Made by a program: the position numbers and the translations under genes. The notes below the pieces were generated by a model. The model was given only the letters and a program-made list of their open reading frames with translations. It made no database searches and had not been told where the DNA came from. Of a stretch of DNA of 12,911 nt, positions 1 through 6,983 are shown piece by piece. The stretch's first letter is position 1. The number at the start of each line of letters is the position of its first letter. The DNA is from Scybalousia_A sp963588535. GTDB lineage: Bacteria; Bacteroidota; Bacteroidia; Bacteroidales; P3. The stretch is from positions 1-12,911 of the forward strand of contig CAVAII010000069.1 of NCBI GenBank assembly GCA_963588535.1, in the 5' to 3' direction.

Positions 1-2
1 AT

Positions 3-107
3 ATAAGCAGAAAATTAAGTGAGATTGGTGAAAAAGTAAGTAAGATAAGTGAAAAAATAAGAAAGATAAGTGGGAGAAGAAGAAAAATGAGCGAAAAAAT
101 AAGAGAG
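3..107 (+). repeat. Degenerate 21-bp tandem repeat, five units
   Basis: Units begin at 3, 24, 45, 66 and 87 and are each 21 bp, with the recurring pattern ATAAGTGAAAAAATAAGAAAG-like (first 20 bases of the best unit: ATAAGTGAAAAAATAAGAAA). The period is a multiple of three, so the reading frame is kept across units. The repeat is degenerate, with both purine swaps and amino-acid changes between units. The array may continue beyond the left edge. Confidence 0.7.
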
Positions 108-119
108 ATGAATGATTGA
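3..119 (+). CDS. 3' end of a heptad-repeat reading frame (partial, begins left of window)
   Basis: An open frame enters from the left edge and stops at TGA 117-119. It encodes five consecutive seven-residue units, ISRKLSE, IGEKVSK, ISEKIRK, ISGRRRK and MSEKIRE, followed by MND and stop. Isoleucine or methionine at unit position 1 and a hydrophobic residue at position 5 in most units would suit a short amphipathic helix or coiled coil. Of the three forward frames only this one is open, because the others meet TAA or TGA inside most units; this mildly favours real coding. The start, full length and function cannot be seen. It could be the tail of a larger protein or a non-coding tandem repeat that happens to be open. 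A similar repeat-coded frame lies at the other end of the window on the opposite strand. Confidence 0.35.
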   Translation: MSRKLSEIGEKVSKISEKIRKISGRRRKMSEKIREMND

Positions 120-174
120 TATGCAGATTTTTAGATTTGAAAAAGAGATTTAGATGAAATAAATTGCCGAAAAA

Positions 175-206
175 TTTGTGTAGTAACGAAAATGGATATA
201 ATTTTG
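175..206 (+). promoter_or_regulatory. Bacteroidota-type promoter for the arginine decarboxylase gene
   Basis: A -33 TTTG at 175-178 and a -7 TAATTTTG at 199-206 are separated by 20 nt. This fits the phylum consensus TTTG / TAnnTTTG. Transcription would start near position 213, giving an untranslated leader of about 70 nt before the ATG at 281. The leader is A-rich just before the start codon and has no Shine-Dalgarno, as is usual in this phylum. The assignment is by motif and spacing only. Confidence 0.7.
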
Positions 207-280
207 CAACCTCAAAGTAAGTTGATTGGATTATTAATTTTTTGTTAAACTAAACAAACTAAATAGACAAAAACAAAGAA

Positions 281-1678
281 ATGAAAAATAAGTACATTGA
301 CCTTATTGAACAGACTTTCGAGTTTCCACAGGACGAATTCTCTGTAAATGAGAGCGAATTGAATTTCCATGATATTCCGTTAATGGACATTATTAAGCAA
401 TATGGAACGCCTTTGAGGTTGACTTATCTACCTAAAATATCTTCTCAAATCCAAAGAGGCAAACGTTTTTTCAATGTTGCGAGGGCAAAATTAGACTATA
501 AGGGGACGTATAATTATTGTTACTGCACTAAGTCGTCTCACTTTGCATTCGTCTTAGATGAGGTATTGAAAAATGAGGTTAATTTGGAGACTTCTTCCGC
601 CTTTGATATCAATCTAATCGAGGAATTGTACAATCAGGAGAAGATAACCAAAGAGCAGTTTATTATCTGTAACGGCTTTAAGCGTCCGCAGTACATTGAA
701 AATATTTTTCATTTAATCGATGATGGTTTTTGCAATATTATACCGATTATTGACAATATAGAGGAGTTGGATGCTATGGATAAGCGGGCTAATGTCGATT
801 GTAATGTCGGTATTCGTATAGCAACCGAGGAGGCTCCGCAGTTTGATTTCTATACCTCAAGATTAGGTATCCGTTATAACGAAATACTTGATTTTTACAA
901 AAGTAAGATACAAAATAATCCCAAATTCAAACTAAAAATGTTGCATTTCTTTATCAATACGGGCATAAAGGATACGGCTTATTATTGGAGTGAGTTGGGT
1001 AAGTGCGTTAATGTTTATTGCGAATTGAAAAAGATTGCACCTTATTTGGATAGCCTGAATATCGGTGGGGGATTTCCGATTAAGAACTCGTTAGGTTTTG
1101 AGTATGATTACGAATATATGACTGAGGAAATCTTAGGTCAAATCAAGGATATTTGCAATAAGAACGATGTTGAGGAACCTAATATCTTTACCGAGTTTGG
1201 TTCGTTTACCGTTGGCGAATCGGGTTGTATTCTTTACTCGATTATAGACCAAAAACACCAAAATGATAGGGAACTTTGGTATATGATAGACTCGTCTTTC
1301 ATAACTACATTGCCAGATACTTGGGGAATAGGGCAGAGATTTATATTATTGCCGATAAATAAGTGGAATAACGAATACGGAAGGGTCTTTTTAGGGGGAT
1401 TAACTTGCGATTCACAAGACTATTATTCGGCAGAGACTCACTCGAATGCGATATTTTTACCAAAATTTCAGAATAATGATAGCGAACCTTTGTATATAGG
1501 TTTTTTTCATACGGGGGCGTATCAAGAGACTTTGGCAGGATATGGCGGAATACAGCATTGCTTGATTCCACAACCCAAACACGTGATTTTGGATAAGGAC
1601 GAAAATGGAGAATGGACCACAAAACTATTCGCAAAAGAGCAGTCGCATAAGGCAATGCTCAAAATATTAGGATATTAA
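281..1678 (+). CDS. Arginine decarboxylase, PLP-dependent fold type III (Bacteroidota type)
   Basis: This protein probably converts arginine to agmatine and CO2 in the cytoplasm, the first step of the agmatine route to putrescine and spermidine. At 465 residues it matches in length and throughout its sequence the family annotated as arginine decarboxylase in Flavobacteriia and related classes. That family belongs to the alanine racemase/ornithine decarboxylase fold. Visible motifs: the PLP lysine K84 in YCYCTKSSH, H222 in LHFF, the glycine-rich phosphate loop IGGGFP at 261-266, the acidic FTEFGSFTVGESG at 303-315, the catalytic GLTCDSQD at 373-380 (C376, D377), and GAYQ at 412-415. The start at 281 follows an A-rich leader and gives the family's typical N terminus. 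It is a single-gene unit with its own promoter and terminator. No agmatinase, agmatine deiminase or aminopropyltransferase gene lies nearby. Substrate choice between arginine and other basic amino acids rests on family annotation, not on a residue I can read. Confidence 0.85.
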   Translation: MKNKYIDLIEQTFEFPQDEFSVNESELNFHDIPLMDIIKQYGTPLRLTYLPKISSQIQRGKRFFNVARAKLDYKGTYNYCYCTKSSHFAFVLDEVLKNEVNLETSSAFDINLIEELYNQEKITKEQFIICNGFKRPQYIENIFHLIDDGFCNIIPIIDNIEELDAMDKRANVDCNVGIRIATEEAPQFDFYTSRLGIRYNEILDFYKSKIQNNPKFKLKMLHFFINTGIKDTAYYWSELGKCVNVYCELKKIAPYLDSLNIGGGFPIKNSLGFEYDYEYMTEEILGQIKDICNKNDVEEPNIFTEFGSFTVGESGCILYSIIDQKHQNDRELWYMIDSSFITTLPDTWGIGQRFILLPINKWNNEYGRVFLGGLTCDSQDYYSAETHSNAIFLPKFQNNDSEPLYIGFFHTGAYQETLAGYGGIQHCLIPQPKHVILDKDENGEWTTKLFAKEQSHKAMLKILGY

Positions 1679-1713
1679 ACAAAGGCGTTCGATTCTTTTC
1701 GAACATTCTTTTA

Positions 1714-1757
1714 GATTCTTTCCTATTTATATATGTAAAGAGGAAAGAATTTTTTTT
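1714..1757 (+). terminator. Intrinsic terminator after the arginine decarboxylase gene
   Basis: The arms at 1714-1724 and 1741-1751 form an 11-bp stem (GATTCTTTCCT with AGGAAAGAATT, one G-T wobble at the base) around a 16-nt loop. An eight-T run at 1750-1757 follows. It lies 36 bp after the stop codon. A smaller GTTCG/CGAAC hairpin precedes it at about 1687-1704. Confidence 0.8.
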
Positions 1758-1849
1758 GTTGTCAAGTGCTTGGGGAGTGTTTTTAGAGAATAAAACGATG
1801 GGAAAAGAGAATATTAAGAGAAATAATAGAGAGTTATCAAATTTTTTTG

Positions 1850-1857
1850 TAATTTTG
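1850..1857 (+). promoter_or_regulatory. -7 promoter element for the transporter-clpX operon
   Basis: TAATTTTG followed by CAA is the same octamer as the -7 box at 199-206 and matches TAnnTTTG. No good TTTG was found at the expected -33 distance, so this promoter is either weak or helped by a regulator. Transcription would start near 1864, about 23 nt before the ATG at 1887. That would place the TTG at 1866 at the very 5' end of the transcript. Confidence 0.5.
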
Positions 1858-1886
1858 CAAGCGTTTTGAATATACGAGAGAATAAA

Positions 1887-3134
1887 ATGAAAAAGAGAAG
1901 TTATGCTTTCAGTCTTACCATAATTGGTATTCTGTACTTTACGTTCGGATTTATTACATGGTTGAATAATCAATTGATACCATTCCTCAAAACTGCATGT
2001 CAGTTATCTGATACTCAAGCGTATTTGGTTACATTTGCGTTCTATATATCATATTTTGTGATGGCATTGCCTTCGGCAGAGATATTAAAGAAAACAGGTT
2101 TTGCAAAAGGTATGTCATTGGGCTTAGTGGTAATGGCATTAGGGTGTTTGATATTCATACCTGCGGCAATGAGTAGAAATTATGTTGTATTCCTTATAGG
2201 TTTGTTTGTACAGGGAACAGGTTTAGCACTATTGCAAACGGCGGCTAATCCATACGTTACGATATTAGGACCGATTGAGTCTGCAACTCAAAGAATGTGT
2301 ATTATGGGACTATTCAACAAGATTGCAGGAATAATAGGTATCTATATCTTTTCTAAGGCGTTGCTTTCTAATTTTGATGCTATTTCGCACAGTATTACTA
2401 CCGCTCAGGGCGTTGAACAGATTGCTTTGTTAGATGATTTAGCACACAGAATTATATTACCTTATATAGTTATGGCTTGTAGTTTGGTGGTGATATCTTT
2501 GGGAGTTTATTTGGCTAAATTACCAGATATCAACGCTTCGAGTGATAGCGTAGAGGAAAAAGATGATAACAAAAAAACAGGATTACCTATCTATCTATGG
2601 TTAGGTGTTTTGGCGTTGTTTTTCTATGAAGGTGCAGAGGTTATGGCAATAGATACTTTGGTACCTTATAGCAAAAGTATAGGTTTGCCAGATACTATTT
2701 ATTCTAAGATAGGTATGTTTGCTTTGGCAGCGTTGTTGGTTGGTTATATCTCAACAATTGTCCTAATACCTAAATATATATCGCAGACAAAGGCTTTGGT
2801 TTACTGCTCAATATTATCATTAGTATTCGTTTGTATTGCATTGCTAACAAGCGGTGTTGTATCTTTGACATTCCTTATATTGCTTTCTTTCTCCAACTCT
2901 GTAATGTGGGGAGCAATTTGGGCATTGGCTATAGATAAATTAGGCAAACATACGTCCTTTGCGTCTGCTTTGTTGATTATGGCGATAGTTGGTGGAGCAC
3001 TTATACCATTGCTTTACGGCGGATTGTCAGATGCGATGGATAATAGACAATTACCTTATATTTTATTCTTACCTTGCTACCTATTTATATTATGGTACGC
3101 AGTTAAGGGACACAAAATCGGAAAAAAAGACTAA
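1887..3134 (+). CDS. Sugar MFS transporter, FucP/GluP (fucose or glucose/galactose) family
   Basis: An inner-membrane symporter that probably imports a hexose with protons. The 415-residue product reads as about twelve hydrophobic helices, split by a charged central loop (about residues 215-230, SSDSVEEKDDNKKTG) between the two six-helix halves. Family signatures include FGFITWLNNQLIPFLK near the N terminus and QGTGLALLQTAANPYVTILGP followed by GLFNKIAG in the first half, which closely resemble FucP/GluP proteins. The substrate cannot be assigned from sequence alone; no sugar-catabolic gene is adjacent to help. The ATG at 1887 is preferred over an in-frame TTG at 1866, because the TTG lies at the predicted transcription start and KKRSYAFSLTIIG is a normal N terminus for the family. 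The stop is followed after 3 bp by clpX, so the two are very likely co-transcribed. Confidence 0.88.
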   Translation: MKKRSYAFSLTIIGILYFTFGFITWLNNQLIPFLKTACQLSDTQAYLVTFAFYISYFVMALPSAEILKKTGFAKGMSLGLVVMALGCLIFIPAAMSRNYVVFLIGLFVQGTGLALLQTAANPYVTILGPIESATQRMCIMGLFNKIAGIIGIYIFSKALLSNFDAISHSITTAQGVEQIALLDDLAHRIILPYIVMACSLVVISLGVYLAKLPDINASSDSVEEKDDNKKTGLPIYLWLGVLALFFYEGAEVMAIDTLVPYSKSIGLPDTIYSKIGMFALAALLVGYISTIVLIPKYISQTKALVYCSILSLVFVCIALLTSGVVSLTFLILLSFSNSVMWGAIWALAIDKLGKHTSFASALLIMAIVGGALIPLLYGGLSDAMDNRQLPYILFLPCYLFILWYAVKGHKIGKKD

Positions 3135-3137
3135 CAA

Positions 3138-4388
3138 ATGGCAAAGGAACACAAAACTGTATGTATTTTCTGCGGAAAAGACGATAAGCATGTTAAGAAT
3201 ATGACCTTGTCTATGTTTGAAGGCGTAGGTATATGCGAGGATTGTCTAAGGGAAATAAATAAATATCTTGCAGAAGAGAAAAAACAAAACGATATAAAGG
3301 GGAGTGGCGAGAGTATAGAGTTGAAAACTCCTAAGCAAATCACTGCTTTTTTGGATCAATACGTAATCGGACAAGATAGAGCCAAAAAGATTCTTTCCGT
3401 AGCGGTATATAATCATTATAAAAGGTTGAATTATATCGCTCAAGGGCATAAAGAGGACGATGTTGAGTTAGAAAAGTCCAATATAATAATGGTTGGACAG
3501 ACGGGAACAGGCAAGACATTGTTAGCACGTACGATAGCAAATCTACTAAATGTGCCTTTCTGTATAGCAGATGCGACCACACTAACGCAAGCAGGCTATG
3601 TGGGCGAAGATGTTGAGAATATTCTTACACGATTGTTGCAAAACGCTAATTATGATGTAGAAAGAGCCCAAAAAGGTATTGTCTTTATAGACGAGATAGA
3701 CAAGATAGCCAAAAAAGGCGACAACCCTTCGATAACAAGAGACGTTTCGGGCGAAGGAGTTCAACAATCATTATTGAAAATCTTAGAAGGTACAATAGTA
3801 AATGTACCACCCGAGGGAGGAAGGAAACACCCCGAACAGCGTTTTATTCAAGTAGATACAAGAAATATTTTGTTTATTGCCGCAGGTGCTTTCGATGGCA
3901 TAGAGAGATCGATTGCCTCGAGAATGAACTCGTATGCTATCGGTTTTACAGAATCACAGAAAAGAGAGTCTTTGAATACTGATAATTTTTTGAAATATGT
4001 CCAGCCGCAGGATCTTAAGAAATTTGGTTTGATACCTGAGTTGATAGGACGTTTTCCTGTGGTTACTTCTTTGGATAATTTAGACGCTAAGGCATTGAAA
4101 CGTATCTTGGTAGAGCCTAAGAATGCTATTACCAAACAATATCAAAAACTTTTCGAGATGGATGGTAAGAAACTATCTTTTCAAGAAGATGCTTTGGATT
4201 ATTTCGTACAGATTGCTTTGGATTATTCTTTGGGAGCAAGAGGTTTGCGTGGTATAATGGAAAATATAATGAATGATTTGATGTACACTATTCCTGATAG
4301 CAAATCCAAAAAAGAGGTCATCATAACCAAACAATATGCAAAGGAGATATTGGACTCTCAGATGATGGAATTAAAGAAAATAAAATAA
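3138..4388 (+). CDS. clpX: ClpX, ATP-dependent Clp protease ATP-binding subunit
   Basis: AAA+ unfoldase that recognises tagged or misfolded cytosolic proteins and feeds them to ClpP. The 416-residue length is normal. Landmarks in order: the zinc-binding domain with C9, C12, C33 and C36; Walker A GQTGTGKT at 120-127; pore-1 loop GYVG at 153-156; Walker B IVFIDEID at 181-188; the RKH loop at 229-231; the IGF tripeptide at 268-270 that docks on ClpP; the ELIGRFPV region near 301-308; and sensor II GARGLR at 366-371. All catalytic and ClpP-docking elements are present, so a ClpP partner is expected elsewhere in the genome. The gene starts 3 bp after the sugar transporter and ends 12 bp before the DUF4294 gene. 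In many Bacteroidota clpX follows tig and clpP, so this placement is different. Confidence 0.98.
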   Translation: MAKEHKTVCIFCGKDDKHVKNMTLSMFEGVGICEDCLREINKYLAEEKKQNDIKGSGESIELKTPKQITAFLDQYVIGQDRAKKILSVAVYNHYKRLNYIAQGHKEDDVELEKSNIIMVGQTGTGKTLLARTIANLLNVPFCIADATTLTQAGYVGEDVENILTRLLQNANYDVERAQKGIVFIDEIDKIAKKGDNPSITRDVSGEGVQQSLLKILEGTIVNVPPEGGRKHPEQRFIQVDTRNILFIAAGAFDGIERSIASRMNSYAIGFTESQKRESLNTDNFLKYVQPQDLKKFGLIPELIGRFPVVTSLDNLDAKALKRILVEPKNAITKQYQKLFEMDGKKLSFQEDALDYFVQIALDYSLGARGLRGIMENIMNDLMYTIPDSKSKKEVIITKQYAKEILDSQMMELKKIK

Positions 4389-4400
4389 AAAACTTTGACG

Positions 4401-4988
4401 ATGAAAAAGATAATAGTTCTATTCGCAATAGTTTGCGTGTGTTTTTCACTAAAAGCACAAAACGGAGGAGGTATAACAGTATTTGGTACTATATATCAAG
4501 GAGATACTATCCCATTATCTTATTTGGAACCAGTTATTGTCAAAGGTTATGTTACGCCTTTGACTGTTGCCGAACAGAAAAAGTATGCTAAACTTATTCG
4601 TAACGTTAGAAAGACTTACCCTTTGGCAAAACAAGTTCAGCAACTCTATGATTCGTATTCTTATATGATAGCAAGTGCTCAGAATGAGGCACAAATAGAT
4701 AAGATAAAGAAACAAGCATACACCGATATTAAGAATAAGTTCAAAGATAAGGTAAGCCATTTTAATAAAAGTCAATCTCAGTTATTCTCTAAGTTGATTT
4801 ATCGTCAGATAGGCTATTCTTCTTATAATCTAATCAAGACTTTTGGCGGTGGTTTAAGAGTAAAGATGGCTTCTGCTACCTCTAAGGCAGTGGGAATTAG
4901 TCTAAAAGATAAGTTTGACCCACAAAATAACGAGGAAGATAGAATGGTAGAGCGTATTATCTATTGTTTGGACGCAGGTAAGTTATAA
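4401..4988 (+). CDS. Exported DUF4294-family protein, function unknown
   Basis: The 195-residue product begins with a clear signal peptide: KK, then a hydrophobic stretch IIVLFAIVCVCFSL, then KAQ as the likely cleavage site before NGGG. The mature part has the DUF4294 pattern: GDTIPLSYLEPVIVKG near residues 34-49, then KKYAKLIRNVRKTYPLAK, a helical middle, QSQLFSKLIYRQIGYSSYNLIKTFGGGLR, and a C-terminal LKDKFDPQNNEEDRMVERII. I know the family as Bacteroidota-specific and uncharacterised. The protein is probably periplasmic. FSLKAQ is not a lipobox, so I do not call it a lipoprotein. The ATG at 4401 is chosen over a TTG at 4395 only 6 nt upstream. It follows clpX by 12 bp and is probably the last gene of that operon; no functional link to ClpX is known to me. 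Confidence 0.85.
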   Translation: MKKIIVLFAIVCVCFSLKAQNGGGITVFGTIYQGDTIPLSYLEPVIVKGYVTPLTVAEQKKYAKLIRNVRKTYPLAKQVQQLYDSYSYMIASAQNEAQIDKIKKQAYTDIKNKFKDKVSHFNKSQSQLFSKLIYRQIGYSSYNLIKTFGGGLRVKMASATSKAVGISLKDKFDPQNNEEDRMVERIIYCLDAGKL

Positions 4989-5044
4989 TCAGTAGATAAG
5001 GAGTTGTTTTGTTTTTATAAGAACAGGAAAAAATCTTTTATTCT

Positions 5045-5064
5045 AAAAGAATAGAGTTCTTTTT
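5045..5064 (+). terminator. Weak AT-rich hairpin, possible terminator after the DUF4294 gene
   Basis: AAAAGAA at 5045-5051 pairs with TTCTTTT at 5057-5063 around a 5-nt loop (TAGAG), giving a short stem that runs into a T tract. The stem has only one G-C pair, so it is a weak candidate. It lies about 57 bp after the DUF4294 stop and before tpiA. Confidence 0.35.
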
Positions 5065-5080
5065 AAGGTAAAGCACGAAA

Positions 5081-5114
5081 ATAATATTAGATATTATACA
5101 GATAATATTAGATA
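5081..5114 (+). repeat. Two 13-bp direct repeats, 21 bp apart, upstream of tpiA
   Basis: ATAATATTAGATA occurs identically at 5081-5093 and 5102-5114. The spacing is 21 bp, two helical turns, which would place both copies on the same face of the DNA. They lie 24 bp before the tpiA start. Each contains the palindrome TAATATTA. No TAnnTTTG promoter was found in this intergenic region. The copies could be a regulator site or simply AT-rich chance. Confidence 0.45.
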
Positions 5115-5137
5115 ATAAAAAAATAAAATTAAATATT

Positions 5138-5896
5138 ATGAGAAGGAATATTGTAGCCGGCAATTGGAAAATGAATAAATCGTTTTCAGAAGCAGATGAT
5201 TTGGTAAACGCTATCGCAGAAGAGTTGAGAAATTACGACACTTCGGACGTAGATGTTATAGTTTGTCCACCATTTCCTTATTTGGAATTGGTAAGTGACG
5301 TAAGTGAAGATGGTGATTTCTTTACCGGAGCACAGAATGTTTCTAAATTTGAGAATGGAGCATATACCGGAGAAGTTAGTGCTACTATGTTGAAATCTCT
5401 TGGCGTAGATTATTGTATTGTTGGGCATAGTGAGAGAAGAAAATACTTCAAAGAGACTAATCAAGACATTGCACAAAAGATAGATAGACTATTACATGAG
5501 GATATTACTCCTATTATGTGCGTTGGAGAGAGTTTGGACGAGAGAGAGGCTAATAGATATCTACAAGTTATTCAAACTCAGGTAGAGGAAGGTATGTTCC
5601 ATTTGAGTGGCGACCAAGTAAAAAGATGTATTATTGCTTACGAGCCAGTTTGGGCAATAGGAACAGGACTTTCTGCTACCAAAGAACAAGCACAAGAGGT
5701 ACATGCTTTTATCCGTAAGTTAATAGAGGATAAGTATGGCGATGAGGTTTCAGAGGAAGTATCTATCCTTTACGGCGGAAGTTGCAATACTAAGAATGCA
5801 AAGGAGTTGTTTGCTATGAAAGATATAGATGGCGGTTTGATTGGCGGTGCTTCTTTGAAGAGTAAGGATTTTATAGAGATTGCTTGTTCGTTCTAA
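5138..5896 (+). CDS. tpiA: Triosephosphate isomerase
   Basis: Interconverts dihydroxyacetone phosphate and glyceraldehyde 3-phosphate in cytoplasmic glycolysis and gluconeogenesis. The 252-residue length is normal and all active-site elements are visible: N9 and K11 in AGNWKMN, the electrophile H97 in CIVGHSERR, the catalytic base E169 in AYEPVWAIGTG (167-177, which also begins the flexible loop 6), YGGS at 212-215, and the phosphate-binding GGLIGGASL at 232-240. The ATG at 5138 starts the conserved MRRNIVAGNWKMN. The gene is separated from the DUF4294 gene by 149 bp containing a weak hairpin and direct repeats, and from prmA by 131 bp containing two hairpins, so it may be transcribed on its own. 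Confidence 0.98.
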   Translation: MRRNIVAGNWKMNKSFSEADDLVNAIAEELRNYDTSDVDVIVCPPFPYLELVSDVSEDGDFFTGAQNVSKFENGAYTGEVSATMLKSLGVDYCIVGHSERRKYFKETNQDIAQKIDRLLHEDITPIMCVGESLDEREANRYLQVIQTQVEEGMFHLSGDQVKRCIIAYEPVWAIGTGLSATKEQAQEVHAFIRKLIEDKYGDEVSEEVSILYGGSCNTKNAKELFAMKDIDGGLIGGASLKSKDFIEIACSF

Positions 5897-5933
5897 GAGA
5901 ACAAAAAGAATAGAATAAATAATAAAAAGTGCT

Positions 5934-5981
5934 TATATAGGAAGATTACTAAGATTAGAAAAGATAGTAACTTCCTATATA
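5934..5981. other. Long hairpin between tpiA and prmA
   Basis: TATATAGGAAG at 5934-5944 pairs perfectly with CTTCCTATATA at 5971-5981. Past a bulged A at 5945, TTACTA at 5946-5951 pairs with TAGTAA at 5965-5970. That gives 17 paired positions around a 13-nt loop. The plus strand has no T run after it. The minus strand reads CACTTTTT shortly after the stem, but no minus-strand gene ends here. It could be a terminator for tpiA that does not need a T tract, an mRNA 3'-end stabiliser, or part of the prmA leader. It shares TAACTTCCTA with the hairpin at 11475-11533. Confidence 0.7.
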
Positions 5982-5989
5982 GGACGAAG

Positions 5990-6011
5990 GTGTAGAGTCT
6001 TAGCTCTATAC
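5990..6011 (+). other. Second hairpin, immediately upstream of prmA
   Basis: GTGTAGAG at 5990-5997 pairs with CTCTATAC at 6004-6011 (eight positions, one G-T wobble) around a 6-nt loop TCTTAG. It ends 16 nt before the prmA ATG, close enough for folding to affect ribosome access. There is no T tract after it. It lies 8 nt after the longer hairpin. Confidence 0.5.
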
Positions 6012-6027
6012 AAGGTTGAGATTTACT

Positions 6028-6876
6028 ATGGATTATTATCAAATAAGTTTTTTCCTAAGTCAAAAGGCAAAGAGTTTTGAGAAAGATTTACTCAAAAACG
6101 ATTTATTATCGATTGGATTCGATGCTTTTGTAGATATAGACGAAAGAAGTTTCGAAGGTTATTGTCCTAAGAAGGAGTTTGCGGAAGAAAATCTAAAACA
6201 GACTATAAATAATTCGTTTATAACAGATAATCTGTCGCTTAGATATGATATCAAATTCATAAAAGACGAGAATTGGAATCAGAAATGGGAAGAAACTTCG
6301 TCTAATGTTCAAATCGGTAACTTCTGTAATATACGTAAATCCACCCAACCCAAAACAAATGTTATCTATGATATAATAATCAACCCAAAACAGTCTTTTG
6401 GTACTGCTAATCACCCTACTACATATATGATAATTGAATACCTATCTACCTTTATGATGAAAGATAAGAGTGTTATGGATATGGGTTGCGGTACTGCCGT
6501 ACTTGGTATTCTTTGTAAGAAGATGGGTGCGAAGTATGTGGAATGTATTGATATAGATGACTGGGCTTATAATAACGCAATAGAGAATAGGGAGGCGAAT
6601 AACGTTGATATTGTAGTTAAAAAAGGTAGTAGCGAGGAGATTAGCAAAGATACGCTGTTTGATTTGTTTATTGCTAACATTAATCTTAATATCCTTTTGG
6701 AGAATATCAAATATTATGCTCCCCATATAAAAGAAAATGGTTTGCTTGTCTTAAGTGGTTTCTATGAACAAGATACAAAAGAATTGATTGACACAACAAA
6801 ACAATATGGTTTGACGTTTCATTACAATAAAATCTCTAACGAATGGAGTATATTGGTGTTAAGAAAAGTTAAATAA
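6028..6876 (+). CDS. prmA: Ribosomal protein L11 methyltransferase PrmA
   Basis: S-adenosylmethionine-dependent methyltransferase expected to methylate ribosomal protein L11 in the cytoplasm. The 282-residue product has the two-part PrmA layout. The N-terminal substrate-recognition domain begins MDYYQISFFL and includes ENWNQKWEE near 81-89. The Rossmann methyltransferase domain carries the PrmA signature FGTANHPTT at 124-132, motif I VMDMGCGTAVLGI at 149-161, the acidic IDIDDWA at 174-180, and IANINLNIL at 215-223 in the motif IV position. The ATG at 6028 is chosen over a TTG at 6016, because members of the family start close to the YYxxxF strand. Two hairpins occupy the upstream region. Members of this family are otherwise non-essential modifiers; nothing here is missing or truncated. 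Confidence 0.93.
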   Translation: MDYYQISFFLSQKAKSFEKDLLKNDLLSIGFDAFVDIDERSFEGYCPKKEFAEENLKQTINNSFITDNLSLRYDIKFIKDENWNQKWEETSSNVQIGNFCNIRKSTQPKTNVIYDIIINPKQSFGTANHPTTYMIIEYLSTFMMKDKSVMDMGCGTAVLGILCKKMGAKYVECIDIDDWAYNNAIENREANNVDIVVKKGSSEEISKDTLFDLFIANINLNILLENIKYYAPHIKENGLLVLSGFYEQDTKELIDTTKQYGLTFHYNKISNEWSILVLRKVK

Positions 6877-6983
6877 ATAAGGTAAGAGAATTTTTTGCTA
6901 ATGACATTCTTATATTATAAGGTTAGAAGATTAGATTATTTACGGTTAGAAAGAAAATAATACATACAAAAAGAATAAAAACA

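Noticed and set aside
1341..1655. Minus-strand 104-residue frame near the end of the arginine decarboxylase gene
   Set aside because: It is fully antisense to a strongly conserved coding region and shows no domain or independent signals.
6877..6983. Search for a promoter or terminator between prmA and the large secreted-protein gene
   Set aside because: Only a short imperfect repeat of GGTTAGAA and AT-rich sequence were seen; no TAnnTTTG box or convincing stem was found.
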